Below the pieces are notes generated by a model. The model saw nothing but the letters and a program-made list of their open reading frames with translations, searched no databases and was not told the origin of the DNA. Below, in pieces: positions 17,484-27,815 of a stretch of DNA of 64,000 nucleotides (the stretch's first letter is position 1; each line of letters begins with the position of its first letter). This DNA is from Blastopirellula marina (GTDB lineage: Bacteria; Planctomycetota; Planctomycetia; Pirellulales; Pirellulaceae), in NCBI RefSeq assembly GCF_002967715.1, contig NZ_PUIA01000042.1, positions 62,001 to 126,000 of the forward strand, written 5' to 3'. The position numbers and the translations under genes are program-made.

Positions 17484-18077
17484 ATGCTTTGGCCACAAAC
17501 CATCGACAACTTGAAGGATGCCACCGATCTTGTTCGGCGACGCCGCTACGGCGTTATCCGAGTGGAATCGGGCACATTCCACTCGTTAACGCTGCGTCCC
17601 TGGCCGAAGCTGATTTCCCGCCTGGAGATCGAAACGCTGGGACGCTGGAAGCATAGCCGGGGTGGGGATCACGTTCGGTTGTATTACAACTTCCCACTCA
17701 GCTCGCCTGGCTTTCTGACCTTGGCCTACATCGAGTCAACGCAGCAGACGACTTGGAAGACCTTACGCCGCAGCCTGGAAGTGTTGGACTGGGTGGCCCA
17801 GGTCCGTGGGGCGAATGCCAGCGTGTGCGAGCTTTCCAACGAGAAGATCAGCACGCGGCTGATGGGCCGCCTAGGATGGGAACCCCACTGCGAGCAGTTG
17901 GCTGGTCGGCACTTCATCAAACGCTTCTATGGCCAGTATCCGCGGCATGCGTGGCTGCCGGTCCCGACTGAGACGCTAGGGAATTTCCGGAGAGACGTCC
18001 GATCTCTTGATCTGGCCGCGACTTTCGCGGATAGCGAGCACGAAATCGATCTTGTCGATGATAGGGTGGGTTGTTAA
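17484..18077 (+). CDS. Hypothetical protein, possible GNAT-like fold
   Basis: A 197-residue soluble protein of unknown function. The stretch NEKISTRLMGRLGWEPHCEQ, followed by a basic HFIKRFYGQYP segment, looks like the acceptor end of GNAT acetyltransferases, where a phrase such as 'LGF' follows a helix. The acetyl-CoA loop motif is not clear, so I do not assign that activity. It has no signal peptide or membrane segment. It sits 63 bases after the prepilin-peptidase-like gene on the same strand. Confidence 0.6.
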   Translation: MLWPQTIDNLKDATDLVRRRRYGVIRVESGTFHSLTLRPWPKLISRLEIETLGRWKHSRGGDHVRLYYNFPLSSPGFLTLAYIESTQQTTWKTLRRSLEVLDWVAQVRGANASVCELSNEKISTRLMGRLGWEPHCEQLAGRHFIKRFYGQYPRHAWLPVPTETLGNFRRDVRSLDLAATFADSEHEIDLVDDRVGC

Positions 18078-18139
18078 TATCCGCCGCAATTCCTGATTTT
18101 GTCTCAAGTTTACCCGGCCCTTAGTCGACACGGCCTGCC

Positions 18140-18940
18140 ATGTTTCGTCTTTGCTGTTTCACCTTGGTCTCGCTAGCACTTGCTGGCCTGGGCTGCAATC
18201 AAAACGCAGCCTGGCGGCAACAGCAAGTCCTTGCGCAGCAGCAAACCCAGGCCCAGATCGCCGAGTTCGAACGCCGTGCTTCCGGGTTGGATGCCTCGAA
18301 CCAGGACCTGCACTCGCAGCTGGCTCAAGCCCAGCAGCAGCAAAGGATCCTACAGGACGAACTCTCGCTCGTTCGCCGCCAACTGAACGACACGACCAGC
18401 CAACTGGCACAGTCGCAGGAACTGGCCAAAGAACAGCAGCAAAAAGTTCAGACGATGATGGCTTCAACCCAATACCGTGGCGGTGCGGTGATTCGGCCGA
18501 ATAACAGCCTGACTTCCGAACTGAGCAAGATTCAGATCCCCGGCGTCACGGCCCGCCAGGACGGCGACGTGATTCGTATCGAAATCCCCGCCGACGCGTT
18601 GTTCCAAACGGGAACCAATTCACTGATTCCCAACTCCGACAACATCCTCTCGCAGCTGACCGGTATCCTGCAACGCGACTTCCCCCAGAACAAGATTGGC
18701 ATCGAAGGGCATACCGACAATCAACCGGTAATGCCCCCATACACGTCCAGCCATCAGTTGTCGGCCAGTATGGCCCAAACGGTCTTCGATCAGCTCACCT
18801 CGCGTTACCGCATGAACCCCGACCGACTGGTGGTCGTGGGGCATGGTGCGAACCATCCGGTCGTTTCCAATGCTACCCCGGCTGGGCAGCATAAGAATCG
18901 CCGCGTCGACCTGGTGATCTATCCCCAGTCAGACAACTAG
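18140..18940 (+). CDS. OmpA/MotB-family peptidoglycan-binding lipoprotein
   Basis: A 266-residue envelope protein. The signal sequence ends in LAGLGC (Cys at about residue 19), a lipobox. Residues about 25-115 are rich in Gln, Leu and Ala with heptad spacing and should form a long coiled coil. The C-terminal 110 residues are an OmpA-like domain: IGIEGHTDNQPV, then LVVVGHGANHPVVSN and the peptidoglycan contact NRRVDLVIYP. Such proteins tie the outer membrane, or another membrane, to the cell wall. This fits the view that planctomycetes have a Gram-negative-type envelope. It stands alone between an unknown gene and hisH. Confidence 0.88.
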   Translation: MFRLCCFTLVSLALAGLGCNQNAAWRQQQVLAQQQTQAQIAEFERRASGLDASNQDLHSQLAQAQQQQRILQDELSLVRRQLNDTTSQLAQSQELAKEQQQKVQTMMASTQYRGGAVIRPNNSLTSELSKIQIPGVTARQDGDVIRIEIPADALFQTGTNSLIPNSDNILSQLTGILQRDFPQNKIGIEGHTDNQPVMPPYTSSHQLSASMAQTVFDQLTSRYRMNPDRLVVVGHGANHPVVSNATPAGQHKNRRVDLVIYPQSDN

Positions 18941-19107
18941 GTTTCCCCCGGGGAACCCCTTCTACCGCCTAACCTGTCAGGCCAAAACGAACTACAATGG
19001 GGCTCCTGGACGAACTTTCGTCCTTTGGTTGTGTCCACTGCGGGGATGCTGTTTCCTTGCCGTGTGTCTGTCGTTGATTTGCCTCGAATAGTGAACTTGC
19101 TCGCCTG

Positions 19108-19716
19108 ATGATCACGATCGTCGACTACCAGATGGGTAACCTGCGGAGTGTCCAAAAAGCCTTTGAAAAGACAGGGCATGCCGCACATATCACCAGCGAT
19201 CCGAAAGAGATCGCCGCGGCAACCAAGCTTGTTTTGCCAGGGGTCGGGGCGTGTGGTGACGCGGTCGACGAGATCCGCCGCCGAGATCTGGAAGGGCCAA
19301 TTAAGGACCAAATCGAAGCCGGCACCCCGTTTCTTGGGATTTGCCTGGGCCTGCAGATGTTGTTTGATGTTAGCTACGAAGGGGGCGAGCACGAAGGCCT
19401 GGGGATTCTGCCCGGTAAGGTCGTGAAGTTCGAGCTGCCCCATGGCTATAAAGTCCCCCATATGGGTTGGAATCAGGCTCACTTCGTCCACCGGCCACCC
19501 ATTTTTGAAGGGATCGACGAGGGGACGAATTTCTACTTTGTTCACTCGTATTATGTCGTTCCAGAAAACGACGATGTCGTGGCGATTACCGCCGATTACG
19601 GCGGCCCGTTTTGCGCTGCCGTCTGGAAAGACAATCTCTACGCCACGCAGTTCCACCCGGAAAAGAGCCAACAGGCCGGGCTGACCGTATTGCACAACTT
19701 TGCCCAGTTGGCGTAG
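19108..19716 (+). CDS. hisH: Imidazole glycerol phosphate synthase, glutaminase subunit
   Basis: HisH hydrolyses glutamine and channels ammonia to HisF, which makes imidazole glycerol phosphate in histidine synthesis. The 202 residues show the class I amidotransferase triad: C79 in FLGICLGLQMLFD, and H183 and E185 in ATQFHPEKS. The opening MITIVDYQMGNLRSV is typical. hisA follows 117 bases downstream. hisF, the obligate partner, is not in this window. Confidence 0.97.
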   Translation: MITIVDYQMGNLRSVQKAFEKTGHAAHITSDPKEIAAATKLVLPGVGACGDAVDEIRRRDLEGPIKDQIEAGTPFLGICLGLQMLFDVSYEGGEHEGLGILPGKVVKFELPHGYKVPHMGWNQAHFVHRPPIFEGIDEGTNFYFVHSYYVVPENDDVVAITADYGGPFCAAVWKDNLYATQFHPEKSQQAGLTVLHNFAQLA

Positions 19717-19833
19717 ATATCCCCCGCATTAACTTGATCTAGTGGCAAGATTTTCCTTGCTGATTCTTAACCGTTGTGAGATATTGCCAGGACGCCGAAG
19801 GGTTCGGCCGTTCGGCGGAGAAAGGGACCCACG

Positions 19834-20556
19834 ATGCAAATTTGGCCGGCCATTGATCTTCTCGGTGGCAAATGCGTGCGACTCCAACAAGGAGACTACA
19901 ACCGCGAAACGGTCTACGGGGACGACCCGGCTGAAATGGCGAAACGATGGGTCGAAGAAGGAGCCGATTGCCTCCATCTGGTCGACTTGGATGGGGCCAA
20001 GGACGGAAGTCTGAAAAACCGCGAAGCGATCGCTGCGATCGTGGCTGCTGTCGACATCCCCTGTGAAGTGGGCGGCGGAATTCGCGACGAGAAGACCATC
20101 CAGGAACTTCTCGATCTCGGACTGGCCCGCCTGGTGATCGGCACCAAGGCCCTGCGTGAGCCCGATTGGTTTGCCGCCATGTGCGAGAAATTCCCGGAAA
20201 AGCTGGTTGTCGGAATCGATGCCAAAGAAGGCATGGTCGCTACCGATGGCTGGCTCGAGGTGAGCACCACCTCGGCAATTGACTTGGCCAAAACGTTTGA
20301 GCATCTGCCGATCGCGGCCATTATCTATACGGACATCGCCACCGACGGCATGCTGGCCGGTCCCAATGTCGAAGCGATGCAGGCCATGAAAGAGGCCGTC
20401 AAACTGCCGGTCGTCGCATCTGGTGGTGTTACCTCGGTCGAAGACGTCAAGAACCTGACGGTCGCCGGACTGGATGGTGCGATCGTGGGACGTGCTTTGT
20501 ACGAAGGCCGTTTATCCGTACGCGAGGCGGTCGAGGCCGCCGGCGGTGTGAGGTAA
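19834..20556 (+). CDS. hisA: ProFAR isomerase HisA
   Basis: A 240-residue (beta-alpha)8 barrel that performs the Amadori rearrangement of ProFAR to PRFAR, the step just before HisF/HisH. The two catalytic acids are visible: D8 in WPAIDLLGGKCVRL and D129 in VVGIDAKEGMVATDGW. Phosphate-binding glycine loops, GGIRDEKT and SGGVTSVEDV, lie at the usual places. It lies downstream of hisH on the same strand. The next gene starts 13 bases later and may be co-transcribed, although its product has no visible link to histidine. Confidence 0.97.
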   Translation: MQIWPAIDLLGGKCVRLQQGDYNRETVYGDDPAEMAKRWVEEGADCLHLVDLDGAKDGSLKNREAIAAIVAAVDIPCEVGGGIRDEKTIQELLDLGLARLVIGTKALREPDWFAAMCEKFPEKLVVGIDAKEGMVATDGWLEVSTTSAIDLAKTFEHLPIAAIIYTDIATDGMLAGPNVEAMQAMKEAVKLPVVASGGVTSVEDVKNLTVAGLDGAIVGRALYEGRLSVREAVEAAGGVR

Positions 20557-20569
20557 CCAAATAAGTCCT

Positions 20570-21349
20570 ATGCCCGAGCGTGATCTGACTTCTGAATCGG
20601 TCGTCCCAAGCTCGGGCACATCTTGGGGACTTCGTTTCAGCCTGGGCGCGATGATGGTGATCGTCGCCCTGTTCGCTGGGGTGTTTGGTTATCTTTCTTA
20701 TTTCCGTTCGGCCAAGTGCCTAATGGTTTATTCGGTCACCACGCTACCTGCCCAGGATGTCGATGGCCTGGGGCTCGACTTCCATCCGATCGACGATTCT
20801 CCGTACCAATGGGCGTTTGATTCCGACGATGCTGTAGCCCAGCTAGTTCACCTGAAGAATAATGCCGAGAGACCTCTTTACGACAAGCAGTTAACGGTCG
20901 CCTATTGGCCGCGTCAAGCCGACACCTACACCTATATTCGTCCGGTGGCGATTAACACCGAGACAAGTCCTCATCCAGACTTCGCGAGTGGCGAGTTCGC
21001 AGGCTTCTGGGGCGTACGAAAAGTTGGCGGTCAATTGGTGTTTCGCGTCGAAGGTCATACTGCGCATCGCCAGCCCAAAGTAGCTGGCTTCGACGAAGAT
21101 CAGTATGGGCGTTTCGACGAGGTAGCCGGGAATCTGTTTTATGAAGGTGAGTTTCCGGTATCCGGACTTATTTTCGCCGCCCCCGTAGGAGACGATCAGA
21201 TTCACCTTTTCCTGATTCAAGCCGAAGAAGTGAGTGCAAAGGAACCGTTCGTTCATCGGCCGGGGCCTATCGATTCATTGGAGAAGCAAACCGAAATAAC
21301 ATCCAAGCAACAAGATCCACAACCGGAAGCAGATAACAACGACGAATAA
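20570..21349 (+). CDS. Hypothetical single-pass membrane protein
   Basis: A 259-residue protein with one strong membrane segment (about residues 24-45) followed by a hydrophilic domain that should face away from the cytoplasm. There is no recognisable motif. The tail (about 225-259) is rich in Gln, Glu and Asp and probably unstructured. It starts 13 bases after hisA and ends just before the leader of the EF-G-like gene. I do not recognise the family. Confidence 0.65.
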   Translation: MPERDLTSESVVPSSGTSWGLRFSLGAMMVIVALFAGVFGYLSYFRSAKCLMVYSVTTLPAQDVDGLGLDFHPIDDSPYQWAFDSDDAVAQLVHLKNNAERPLYDKQLTVAYWPRQADTYTYIRPVAINTETSPHPDFASGEFAGFWGVRKVGGQLVFRVEGHTAHRQPKVAGFDEDQYGRFDEVAGNLFYEGEFPVSGLIFAAPVGDDQIHLFLIQAEEVSAKEPFVHRPGPIDSLEKQTEITSKQQDPQPEADNNDE

Positions 21350-21463
21350 CACTAAGAAGCCATCAACAAATCACCCCACGGAGAAGAGGTTCCCCGTGGT
21401 ACTCCCCATGTGGGAAAAGCCCTTTACTCGTGTCTAATCCCAAAGCACGAAAGGAGTTTAGTT

Positions 21464-23557
21464 ATGGCAAGTTTTGCAACCGAGACCGTCCGCGATATTG
21501 TCTTATGCGGTCATGGTTCGACTGGGAAGACGAGCCTGATCGACCGCCTACTTGAGATAACGCACGCGGTGGACGGAACACACAGTGTGGACGACGGAAC
21601 GAGTGTCTGCGATTTCGAGCCGGAGGAAAAGGCTCACCATCTTTCCATTGAGGCGACTCTCGCCCACTTTCAACATCAGGGACTTCGCTTCAACGTAATC
21701 GATGCTCCCGGCTACCCCGATTTCATTGGCCATACGATCTCGGCCATGCGCGGAGCCGACACCGCGATGATTGTGATCGACGCCCACGCTGGCATCGCCG
21801 TCAACACGCGGCGAGTCTTTCAGGAGGCTGAAAAGGCCGGTATCGGCCGGATGATTGTGGTTAACAAGATCGATACCGAGCATCTCGACTTTGCTACTTT
21901 GATGCAGTCGATCCGCGATACGTTCGGCCAGGCCTGTGTGCCGATTAACTTTCCTCGGTTAGAAAGCGGCGCGATCGTCGGTGTGGTCGATATTTTCGAC
22001 GAAAAGGCCGATACCTCCAACGCCCCGATCGACCCAGCCATCTACAAAGAGTCGCTCGTCGAAGCGGCGATTGAAGCAGACGAAGTGTGGATGGAACGCT
22101 ACTTCGAAGGAGAAGTCCCCACCAACGAAGATTTGAAGACCCTCATCCCCAAAGCAGTCGCCAACGGAACGCTGATTCCGATCGTCTGCTGCAGTATCAA
22201 GAAGGCCGTGGGGATTTCCGAACTGCTCGACGCGATGGCGCTTTGTTCGCTTCCTCCATCCATGGTGCACCGCAAAGCCAAGAGTGGTGATGGCTCGGAG
22301 ATCGAACTGTTGGGCGATCCCAACGGCCCGCTCGCGGCCCAGGTATTTCAAACCCGGATCGATCCTTTCGTTCAGAAGCTGAGCTACATCCGCGTGTACA
22401 ACGGAACGCTTCGCAAAGATATGACCCTGCCTGGCAGCAATGGCCGTAAGGGGCTACGAATCGGTCAGCTACTCGACGTGCAGGCCAACCACCTCGAACC
22501 GATCGATCAAGCGGGACCAGGCGATATTGTCGCCGTCGCGAAGATGGAGCAGTTACATACCGGCACCAATGAAGGAGAGTTGGAACTGCCTATTATCGAG
22601 TTCCCCCAACCAATGGTCGGCGTGGCGATTCGTCCTAAGAGCCGCAACGACGAAGCGAAGCTCAGTATGGCCCTGCATAAGCTGGTCGAAGAGGATCCGA
22701 CGATCCAGATCGAACACGATCAGGAAACGCACGAACTAGTGCTGCGGGGGATGAGCGAACTTCATTTGGCATTGATCCAAGAGAAGCTGGCTCGCCGCGA
22801 TCATCTGGAGATTGAAACATACGAACCGCGAATTCCGTTCCGTGAATCGATCACCTATCCGGCACATGGTTCCTATCGCCATAAGAAACAGTCTGGCGGT
22901 AGAGGGCAGTTCGGCGAGGTGCATATCCGCATTCAACCTCTTCCTCAAGGAACCGACATCGCGACGTTCGCTACCAAGGATAACTTCCCCAGTATGAAGC
23001 ATGCCCATTACTTCGAGGCAATGAATTTCCTGTGGGTCGATTCGATCGTGGGGGCTTCGATTCCTGGTAACTTCATGCCGGCGGTCGAGAAGGGCCTGTT
23101 GGATCGGGTGCACAAAGGGGTTCTGGCTGGCTATCCGCTGCAAGACCTGTGCGTCGAAGTCCATTACGGGAAGCACCATCCGGTCGATAGCTCGGAAACG
23201 GCGTTCCGGATAGCGGCCTCGGCGGCGCTGCGCGAAGTTTGCAAGCAAGCTGGCCCGCAGATGCTGGAGCCGATGGTCGACATGCACGTTACGGTTCCGA
23301 TTGACTGTGTTGGCGACGTCTACAGTGACATGGCGACGCGGCGAGGTCAGATCTCAGGCACCCAGGAAGCCGGGGCGAACATGCAAACGGTGGTTTGTGT
23401 CGTTCCCTTGGCCGAGACTACTTCGTATGCCCGGTCCCTTTCCAGTCTGACCGGAGGGCAGGGGAGCTACAGTATGAGCTTCTCGCACTACGCCCCGTTG
23501 CCATCCCATTTGCAGGATAAGCATCGTCAGCATATCGAAGAGGAGGACGAGAGCTGA
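21464..23557 (+). CDS. EF-G-like translational GTPase (FusA2 type)
   Basis: A 697-residue GTPase built like elongation factor G. I chose ATG 21464 because AAAGGAG lies a suitable distance upstream. The P-loop is GHGSTGKT (16-23), the G3 motif DAPGY (80-84) and the G4 motif NKID (134-137). Domains II-V follow, including GRGQFGEVHIRIQP in domain IV and SLTGGQGSYSMSFSHY near the end. Canonical EF-G has DTPGH with the catalytic histidine in G3; here it is Tyr84, as in the FusA2/EF-G-like branch, whose role is not well defined. It is probably not the housekeeping EF-G. The gene is monocistronic, with a strong terminator after it. Confidence 0.9.
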   Translation: MASFATETVRDIVLCGHGSTGKTSLIDRLLEITHAVDGTHSVDDGTSVCDFEPEEKAHHLSIEATLAHFQHQGLRFNVIDAPGYPDFIGHTISAMRGADTAMIVIDAHAGIAVNTRRVFQEAEKAGIGRMIVVNKIDTEHLDFATLMQSIRDTFGQACVPINFPRLESGAIVGVVDIFDEKADTSNAPIDPAIYKESLVEAAIEADEVWMERYFEGEVPTNEDLKTLIPKAVANGTLIPIVCCSIKKAVGISELLDAMALCSLPPSMVHRKAKSGDGSEIELLGDPNGPLAAQVFQTRIDPFVQKLSYIRVYNGTLRKDMTLPGSNGRKGLRIGQLLDVQANHLEPIDQAGPGDIVAVAKMEQLHTGTNEGELELPIIEFPQPMVGVAIRPKSRNDEAKLSMALHKLVEEDPTIQIEHDQETHELVLRGMSELHLALIQEKLARRDHLEIETYEPRIPFRESITYPAHGSYRHKKQSGGRGQFGEVHIRIQPLPQGTDIATFATKDNFPSMKHAHYFEAMNFLWVDSIVGASIPGNFMPAVEKGLLDRVHKGVLAGYPLQDLCVEVHYGKHHPVDSSETAFRIAASAALREVCKQAGPQMLEPMVDMHVTVPIDCVGDVYSDMATRRGQISGTQEAGANMQTVVCVVPLAETTSYARSLSSLTGGQGSYSMSFSHYAPLPSHLQDKHRQHIEEEDES

Positions 23558-23591
23558 CCCGAAATTCCCGAAGCTGATCCTTCCGTGTGCT

Positions 23592-23640
23592 TGCCCTCGC
23601 TTTTAAGTTTGCGAAAATACGAAAGCGAGGGCATCTTTAT
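23592..23640 (+). terminator. Intrinsic terminator after the EF-G-like gene
   Basis: A perfect 12-bp stem, TGCCCTCGCTTT (23592-23603) with AAAGCGAGGGCA (23622-23633), with an 18-base loop, followed by TCTTTATT. It ends the EF-G-like transcript. Confidence 0.75.
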
Positions 23641-23914
23641 TGATTGTTCGCATAAGGGTCAATTTAACTGCCTATCACGTCGAAAACATTGGTGACCTAA
23701 TTGTCAGGCCGGGCATCCAAAAGCCATTAACCCTGTGGAAAAGTCCATGCAACCGGCAAACTTGAACCGAACCATGCATCTGCTGGCAACCTGTTACTGT
23801 CGAACCTGTCTCTGTTGTTGCTAACCCCAACGCATGCTGGCACCTGCTGCCACGACAGACCTGTTCCATCCGTAACAACTCTCTCCGTCGGTTCAAAATA
23901 GAAGGATATTCGCC
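23641..23914. other. Non-coding spacer upstream of serine acetyltransferase
   Basis: About 270 bases between the terminator and the next start. I see no convincing small gene, riboswitch or paired promoter boxes. The AGAAGGA near 23901 serves as the ribosome-binding site of the next gene. Confidence 0.4.
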
Positions 23915-24889
23915 ATGGCCTCTGATGCACGTCTGAAAGAAGATCTTCCGACGCTGACCGATCGCATCGTCAGCACGTACAAGCAGATCGGCAAGATCAA
24001 TCACCTTGGCCATTGCCCCCTGCCGAATTACGAAGTCGTAATCTCGATTTTGGAAGACATGAAGGAGATTCTGTACCCCGGCTACCAGCGCCGCGAGGGT
24101 CTGCACATGGGGAACATCACCTATCATGTGGGCGACCTGATCGATGGCTTGCACGATAAGCTAACCACGCAAATTGCTCGCGCCTTGCGGCACGACGAGC
24201 GAGTCAACGGCAAGCCGGATACTTGCAACCCATTGGAAGAGACCGACTACGAAGCCAAAGGCCAGGCCATGGCCATCGAGTTTCTGAATCGGATTCCCGA
24301 TCTGCGTGAGATCCTGGCCACCGATGTACAAGCAGCCTACGACGGCGACCCGGCCTGCACCAATCTGGATGAAGTGATCTTCTGCTACCCAGGCCTTGAA
24401 GCGATCACCGTTTATCGCGTTGCCAACTTGCTGTACCGACTGGGCGTACCGTTCATCCCGCGCATGATGACCGAGTGGGCTCACAAGCAGACTGGGATCG
24501 ATATTCACCCCGGTGCGACCATTGGAAGTTTCTTCTTCATCGATCACGGTACTGGCGTGGTGATTGGCCAGACCTGCGAGATCGGCAAGCACGTCAAGCT
24601 GTACCAGGGCGTGACGCTCGGTGCTCTTTCGTTCGATACCGACAACGAAGGCAACATCGTCCGTGGCATGAAGCGTCATCCCACAATCGAAGATCACGTG
24701 GTGATATACGCCAATGCGACGGTACTCGGCGGACGCACGGTCGTCGGCAATCATAGCGTGATTGGTTCCAGTGTGTGGCTTACCAGAAGTGTCGACCCCA
24801 ACACGACGGTACTGCTGGAAAAGCCTCGCCTGCGTCTGCGATCGGAAGCGGTGGAAGAACTTCAACCGGAACTCAACTTCCAGATCTAA
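23915..24889 (+). CDS. cysE: Serine O-acetyltransferase (EpsC/CysE type)
   Basis: A 324-residue enzyme that acetylates serine, the first committed step of cysteine synthesis. AGAAGGATATTCGCC places the start at ATG 23915. The first two-thirds are helical. The hexapeptide-repeat left-handed beta-helix follows, with [40 protein letters not shown] and [14 protein letters not shown]. The extra N-terminal length compared with E. coli CysE (273 residues) agrees with the EpsC/SAT subgroup. The gene's TAA overlaps the stop of the convergent YfhO-like gene by 3 bases (shared CTAA). Confidence 0.92.
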   Translation: MASDARLKEDLPTLTDRIVSTYKQIGKINHLGHCPLPNYEVVISILEDMKEILYPGYQRREGLHMGNITYHVGDLIDGLHDKLTTQIARALRHDERVNGKPDTCNPLEETDYEAKGQAMAIEFLNRIPDLREILATDVQAAYDGDPACTNLDEVIFCYPGLEAITVYRVANLLYRLGVPFIPRMMTEWAHKQTGIDIHPGATIGSFFFIDHGTGVVIGQTCEIGKHVKLYQGVTLGALSFDTDNEGNIVRGMKRHPTIEDHVVIYANATVLGGRTVVGNHSVIGSSVWLTRSVDPNTTVLLEKPRLRLRSEAVEELQPELNFQI

Positions 24890-27564
24890 GAGAGCCGCTT
24901 GAAAGCAGCCAGGCCAAACTTGGCTGCCAACAAGATGACCAGTGCCAGCCAACTGAGGCCGGACACAATCGCTCCGATAACAAACGATCGGGGCCAATAG
25001 GTCAGCGTAACCTGCGTATCGCCTGCTTCGACTGGAACGGCCATCAGGATGCGGTTGGCACGGAAGACGGGAACGCCGGTTCGCTGGATCCCTTGGGCAT
25101 CTGTGATTGTGCACTGCCAGCCAGGGTCGAAGTATTCGCGAAAGATAACCCAGCCATTCTGAGTGCCGGCCAGGGTCAACTTCATCTTCCCCGCACTTGT
25201 TCGGTGTAGCGTCGTGTTGACACTTGCTGTTCTCGGTGCTGGTGGTCGCTTGAGTCGGTTTTCCGAGGAAGCTTCCAGGATGACAGGAAAACGGTTGGCC
25301 AAGTCCCACTTGTAGGTAGATGGCCAATTGCCTGCATTGGCTCTCTTGATTACTCGGAATTTGTCGCTGCTGCTTAACACCCCCAAGAGTTGCCGGGTCT
25401 CTTCGAGACTTTGCTGCGGAGCTAATGGATCAATCGGAGCGTGCCAGTCGATATCGGCTTGCCACCATGCTTCCTCCCAGGGACTGCGGGTGGTTGGCCA
25501 GCCGATGCCATGTATGTCCTGCACGAATTTCATCAGAGTCTTGTCAGCCCGGGCGAGTGACCAGACTGTTTCGTAGTCTCTGGGAGTAATACTCACCACT
25601 GAAGGTGCAAAGCGTACCGTGTCCAAAAGGTGAAATCTTGGAAAGTCGTTCTGCCGATCAATCTTGAGCCCGGCGATCATTCGATCGTCGGAACTGTGCT
25701 CGGCGAACTCCGTTGGGTAATGGTTTTCGGTGCGATCGAAGAAATTCGTTGGTTCAAAGTCACGCTTTTCCAGCGGCAGCGATGTCATGTCGAATCCGTT
25801 CGTATTCCAAAGATCTTCCGAGGCCGTCGGAGCAACCCAGGCATTGCCGACTGCTAGTTCCCCGGTCGCGACGATGAGCACCAACGCGACAGCGAGCCGT
25901 CGCGGCAAGACGTGCAAGCCGACGATGCCGATTATCAAAGCGACTGCGGCTGAGATCAGTCCGACCGACATCTGCGAGATTCCGGCGGGCGCATCAAGCG
26001 GTCCGAATAAGATGTCGTTGGGCACACGGGGAAGCGTTGAGCCTAGCGACGTGGAGGTCAGCCAAACAATGCCACCGACAACAATTAGTATCGAACTCGT
26101 ACCGATGGTTACACCCAGCAGGCATTTCCCAGCCCGCAGTTGGTCGAGCCCTCTGCCAGCAAGCAGCGGCATGGCGAACGCTAGAAAGATCCACCACTTC
26201 GCCGGATAACGAAACTGGGCGTACCTCGGCACGATCATGTTCAACAGCCAATACAAGCCGCCAAAGGGCGAACCAATCGGCAGGCTATCACCGTCCCATC
26301 CCAGGCCGTAGCCAATTTCTAAAATCAGCCAACCGATGCCATACCACCCAAGACTGGCTATCAGGCCGAACAAGCCGATCGCTATCAGCCAGCGGTCGAC
26401 CCGCCGCGACGGCCGGTTCCAAATCGCGTAGGCAGCGAGAAACATGGCCAGCATGCCCATGAACAGCGAGGCAAACCAAATGCGACCTTCAGCCGGAATC
26501 GCCCTTACCCAGCGTTCGTTTTTTGGATACATCTTCCCGCTGAAATTGGCAACAAATACGCCAGGCCAGTTCCAGGGACCGATACTGAAATCGTAGCTAT
26601 GCCGCGCGTGCGTGTTGGGTTTGGGGTTTCCCAGCAACGCATTGAAGCGATCTTTTTCCTCGGAGCCTATGCCGCGAGCAAGTTCATACATGCTACGTGG
26701 CTGATCGGTGGTTGCTCGCAGGCTGCGTTTGGCCCATTCGCTCGTCGGGAGAATCTGTATCGCCGACAAGCCAGCGGCAAGCAATGCACAACCAACCAGG
26801 GCTCCCACTCGAAATGCCCGCCACTGAAGCCAGGCCTTCCAACTGGGAAGTCTTCGCCAAGGTAAGACGCACAAAAAGGCCCCCATGGCCAGCATCATCA
26901 TCGTATGAAAGGCCAACTGAGGATCCCCCCCCAGAATCATCATGGTGAGCGCCAGGGCCAGGGCAATCCCCGGCAGCAGGGCAGGGCGGCGGGCAAGCAT
27001 CCAGCCGCTGGCCAGCGCAAACGGAAGCCAACTCGCCCCGACCAGGAAGATAATATTCGCATGGTACGAAAGGACTGGGCCGCCAAACGTGTAGGTGATC
27101 GCTGCCAGAACCGCGCCCCATACCGAGCATCGCCAGGTGCGAGCCGCCCAGAACATGCCGCCGTAGGACAGGGCAAAGTGCATGACCACATACATACGCA
27201 GGCCAAAATTGAAGCCCAGCGGCGTCAGCAGCAGCAGCTTGCCGGGATAGAAGACACTGGGCGTGGCATCAGCCGCCAGCGGCATGCCGATTCCATCGAA
27301 AGGAGACCACAGGGGGACTTCGCCTGCTTTCCACTGGCGTGTCACTTCATGAAACAGCGGATAATAGAAATGGGCCGCGTCTCGAAAGAGGAACTGTTCC
27401 TGGTAAGCAAATGCTTTGCCGAAGAAGAAGGTCGCCAGAAAGAGAAAGGGCAACCAAATGCCCACGAAGGTTCGCAGACGGTGGAGCGAATCGGGGCGGA
27501 CCGGGGATGATACGGAGTTGTGGTTCACGCCTCCGATGCTAATAGGCAGCCGCGTGGTTGGCAA
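24886..27564 (-). CDS. YfhO-like multi-pass membrane protein
   Basis: An 892-residue protein with about 12-14 hydrophobic segments. It resembles the YfhO family of GT-C-type membrane proteins, which are thought to transfer sugars from lipid carriers. The family-like features are an early exported loop with [19 protein letters not shown] and [16 protein letters not shown], a [20 protein letters not shown] loop, and a C-terminal soluble region with [12 protein letters not shown]. It may glycosylate a cell-surface polymer. Start ATG 27564 is taken; a GTG at 27528 is an alternative. It follows the 66-residue gene by 17 bases and the FHA gene, so the three probably form an operon. Confidence 0.82.
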   Translation of the reverse strand: MPTTRLPISIGGVNHNSVSSPVRPDSLHRLRTFVGIWLPFLFLATFFFGKAFAYQEQFLFRDAAHFYYPLFHEVTRQWKAGEVPLWSPFDGIGMPLAADATPSVFYPGKLLLLTPLGFNFGLRMYVVMHFALSYGGMFWAARTWRCSVWGAVLAAITYTFGGPVLSYHANIIFLVGASWLPFALASGWMLARRPALLPGIALALALTMMILGGDPQLAFHTMMMLAMGAFLCVLPWRRLPSWKAWLQWRAFRVGALVGCALLAAGLSAIQILPTSEWAKRSLRATTDQPRSMYELARGIGSEEKDRFNALLGNPKPNTHARHSYDFSIGPWNWPGVFVANFSGKMYPKNERWVRAIPAEGRIWFASLFMGMLAMFLAAYAIWNRPSRRVDRWLIAIGLFGLIASLGWYGIGWLILEIGYGLGWDGDSLPIGSPFGGLYWLLNMIVPRYAQFRYPAKWWIFLAFAMPLLAGRGLDQLRAGKCLLGVTIGTSSILIVVGGIVWLTSTSLGSTLPRVPNDILFGPLDAPAGISQMSVGLISAAVALIIGIVGLHVLPRRLAVALVLIVATGELAVGNAWVAPTASEDLWNTNGFDMTSLPLEKRDFEPTNFFDRTENHYPTEFAEHSSDDRMIAGLKIDRQNDFPRFHLLDTVRFAPSVVSITPRDYETVWSLARADKTLMKFVQDIHGIGWPTTRSPWEEAWWQADIDWHAPIDPLAPQQSLEETRQLLGVLSSSDKFRVIKRANAGNWPSTYKWDLANRFPVILEASSENRLKRPPAPRTASVNTTLHRTSAGKMKLTLAGTQNGWVIFREYFDPGWQCTITDAQGIQRTGVPVFRANRILMAVPVEAGDTQVTLTYWPRSFVIGAIVSGLSWLALVILLAAKFGLAAFKRLS

Positions 27565-27581
27565 CTTGTTCCGGGAAGAAC

Positions 27582-27782
27582 TCAGTTGGTTGCCAACAGT
27601 CGCTCGTACAGCTCTCGCAGTTCGTCTTTCAGTAGATCACAGCGCGCCGAGATGACCACGGAAGGGTCGTTGCTGGTGGCAATCGCCGTTCGGCTTTGGC
27701 GCAGCGACTCGAGCACGTCGTCCTCGTAAGGCATGAGCGATATCGACTCATTTCCAAGGATAGGAGCAATCGGTTGCATCAA
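27582..27782 (-). CDS. Hypothetical small protein (66 residues)
   Basis: A short acidic protein beginning MMQPIAPILGNESISLMPYE, with a helical C-terminal half (SARCDLLKDELRELYERLL). No known motif. It is placed between the FHA-domain gene and the YfhO-like gene with gaps of 33 and 17 bases, which supports it being a real co-transcribed gene. Function unknown. Confidence 0.55.
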   Translation of the reverse strand: MMQPIAPILGNESISLMPYEDDVLESLRQSRTAIATSNDPSVVISARCDLLKDELRELYERLLATN

Positions 27783-27815
27783 ACCTACTCTTCCGATTCA
27801 CGGGGTTATGCCGAG

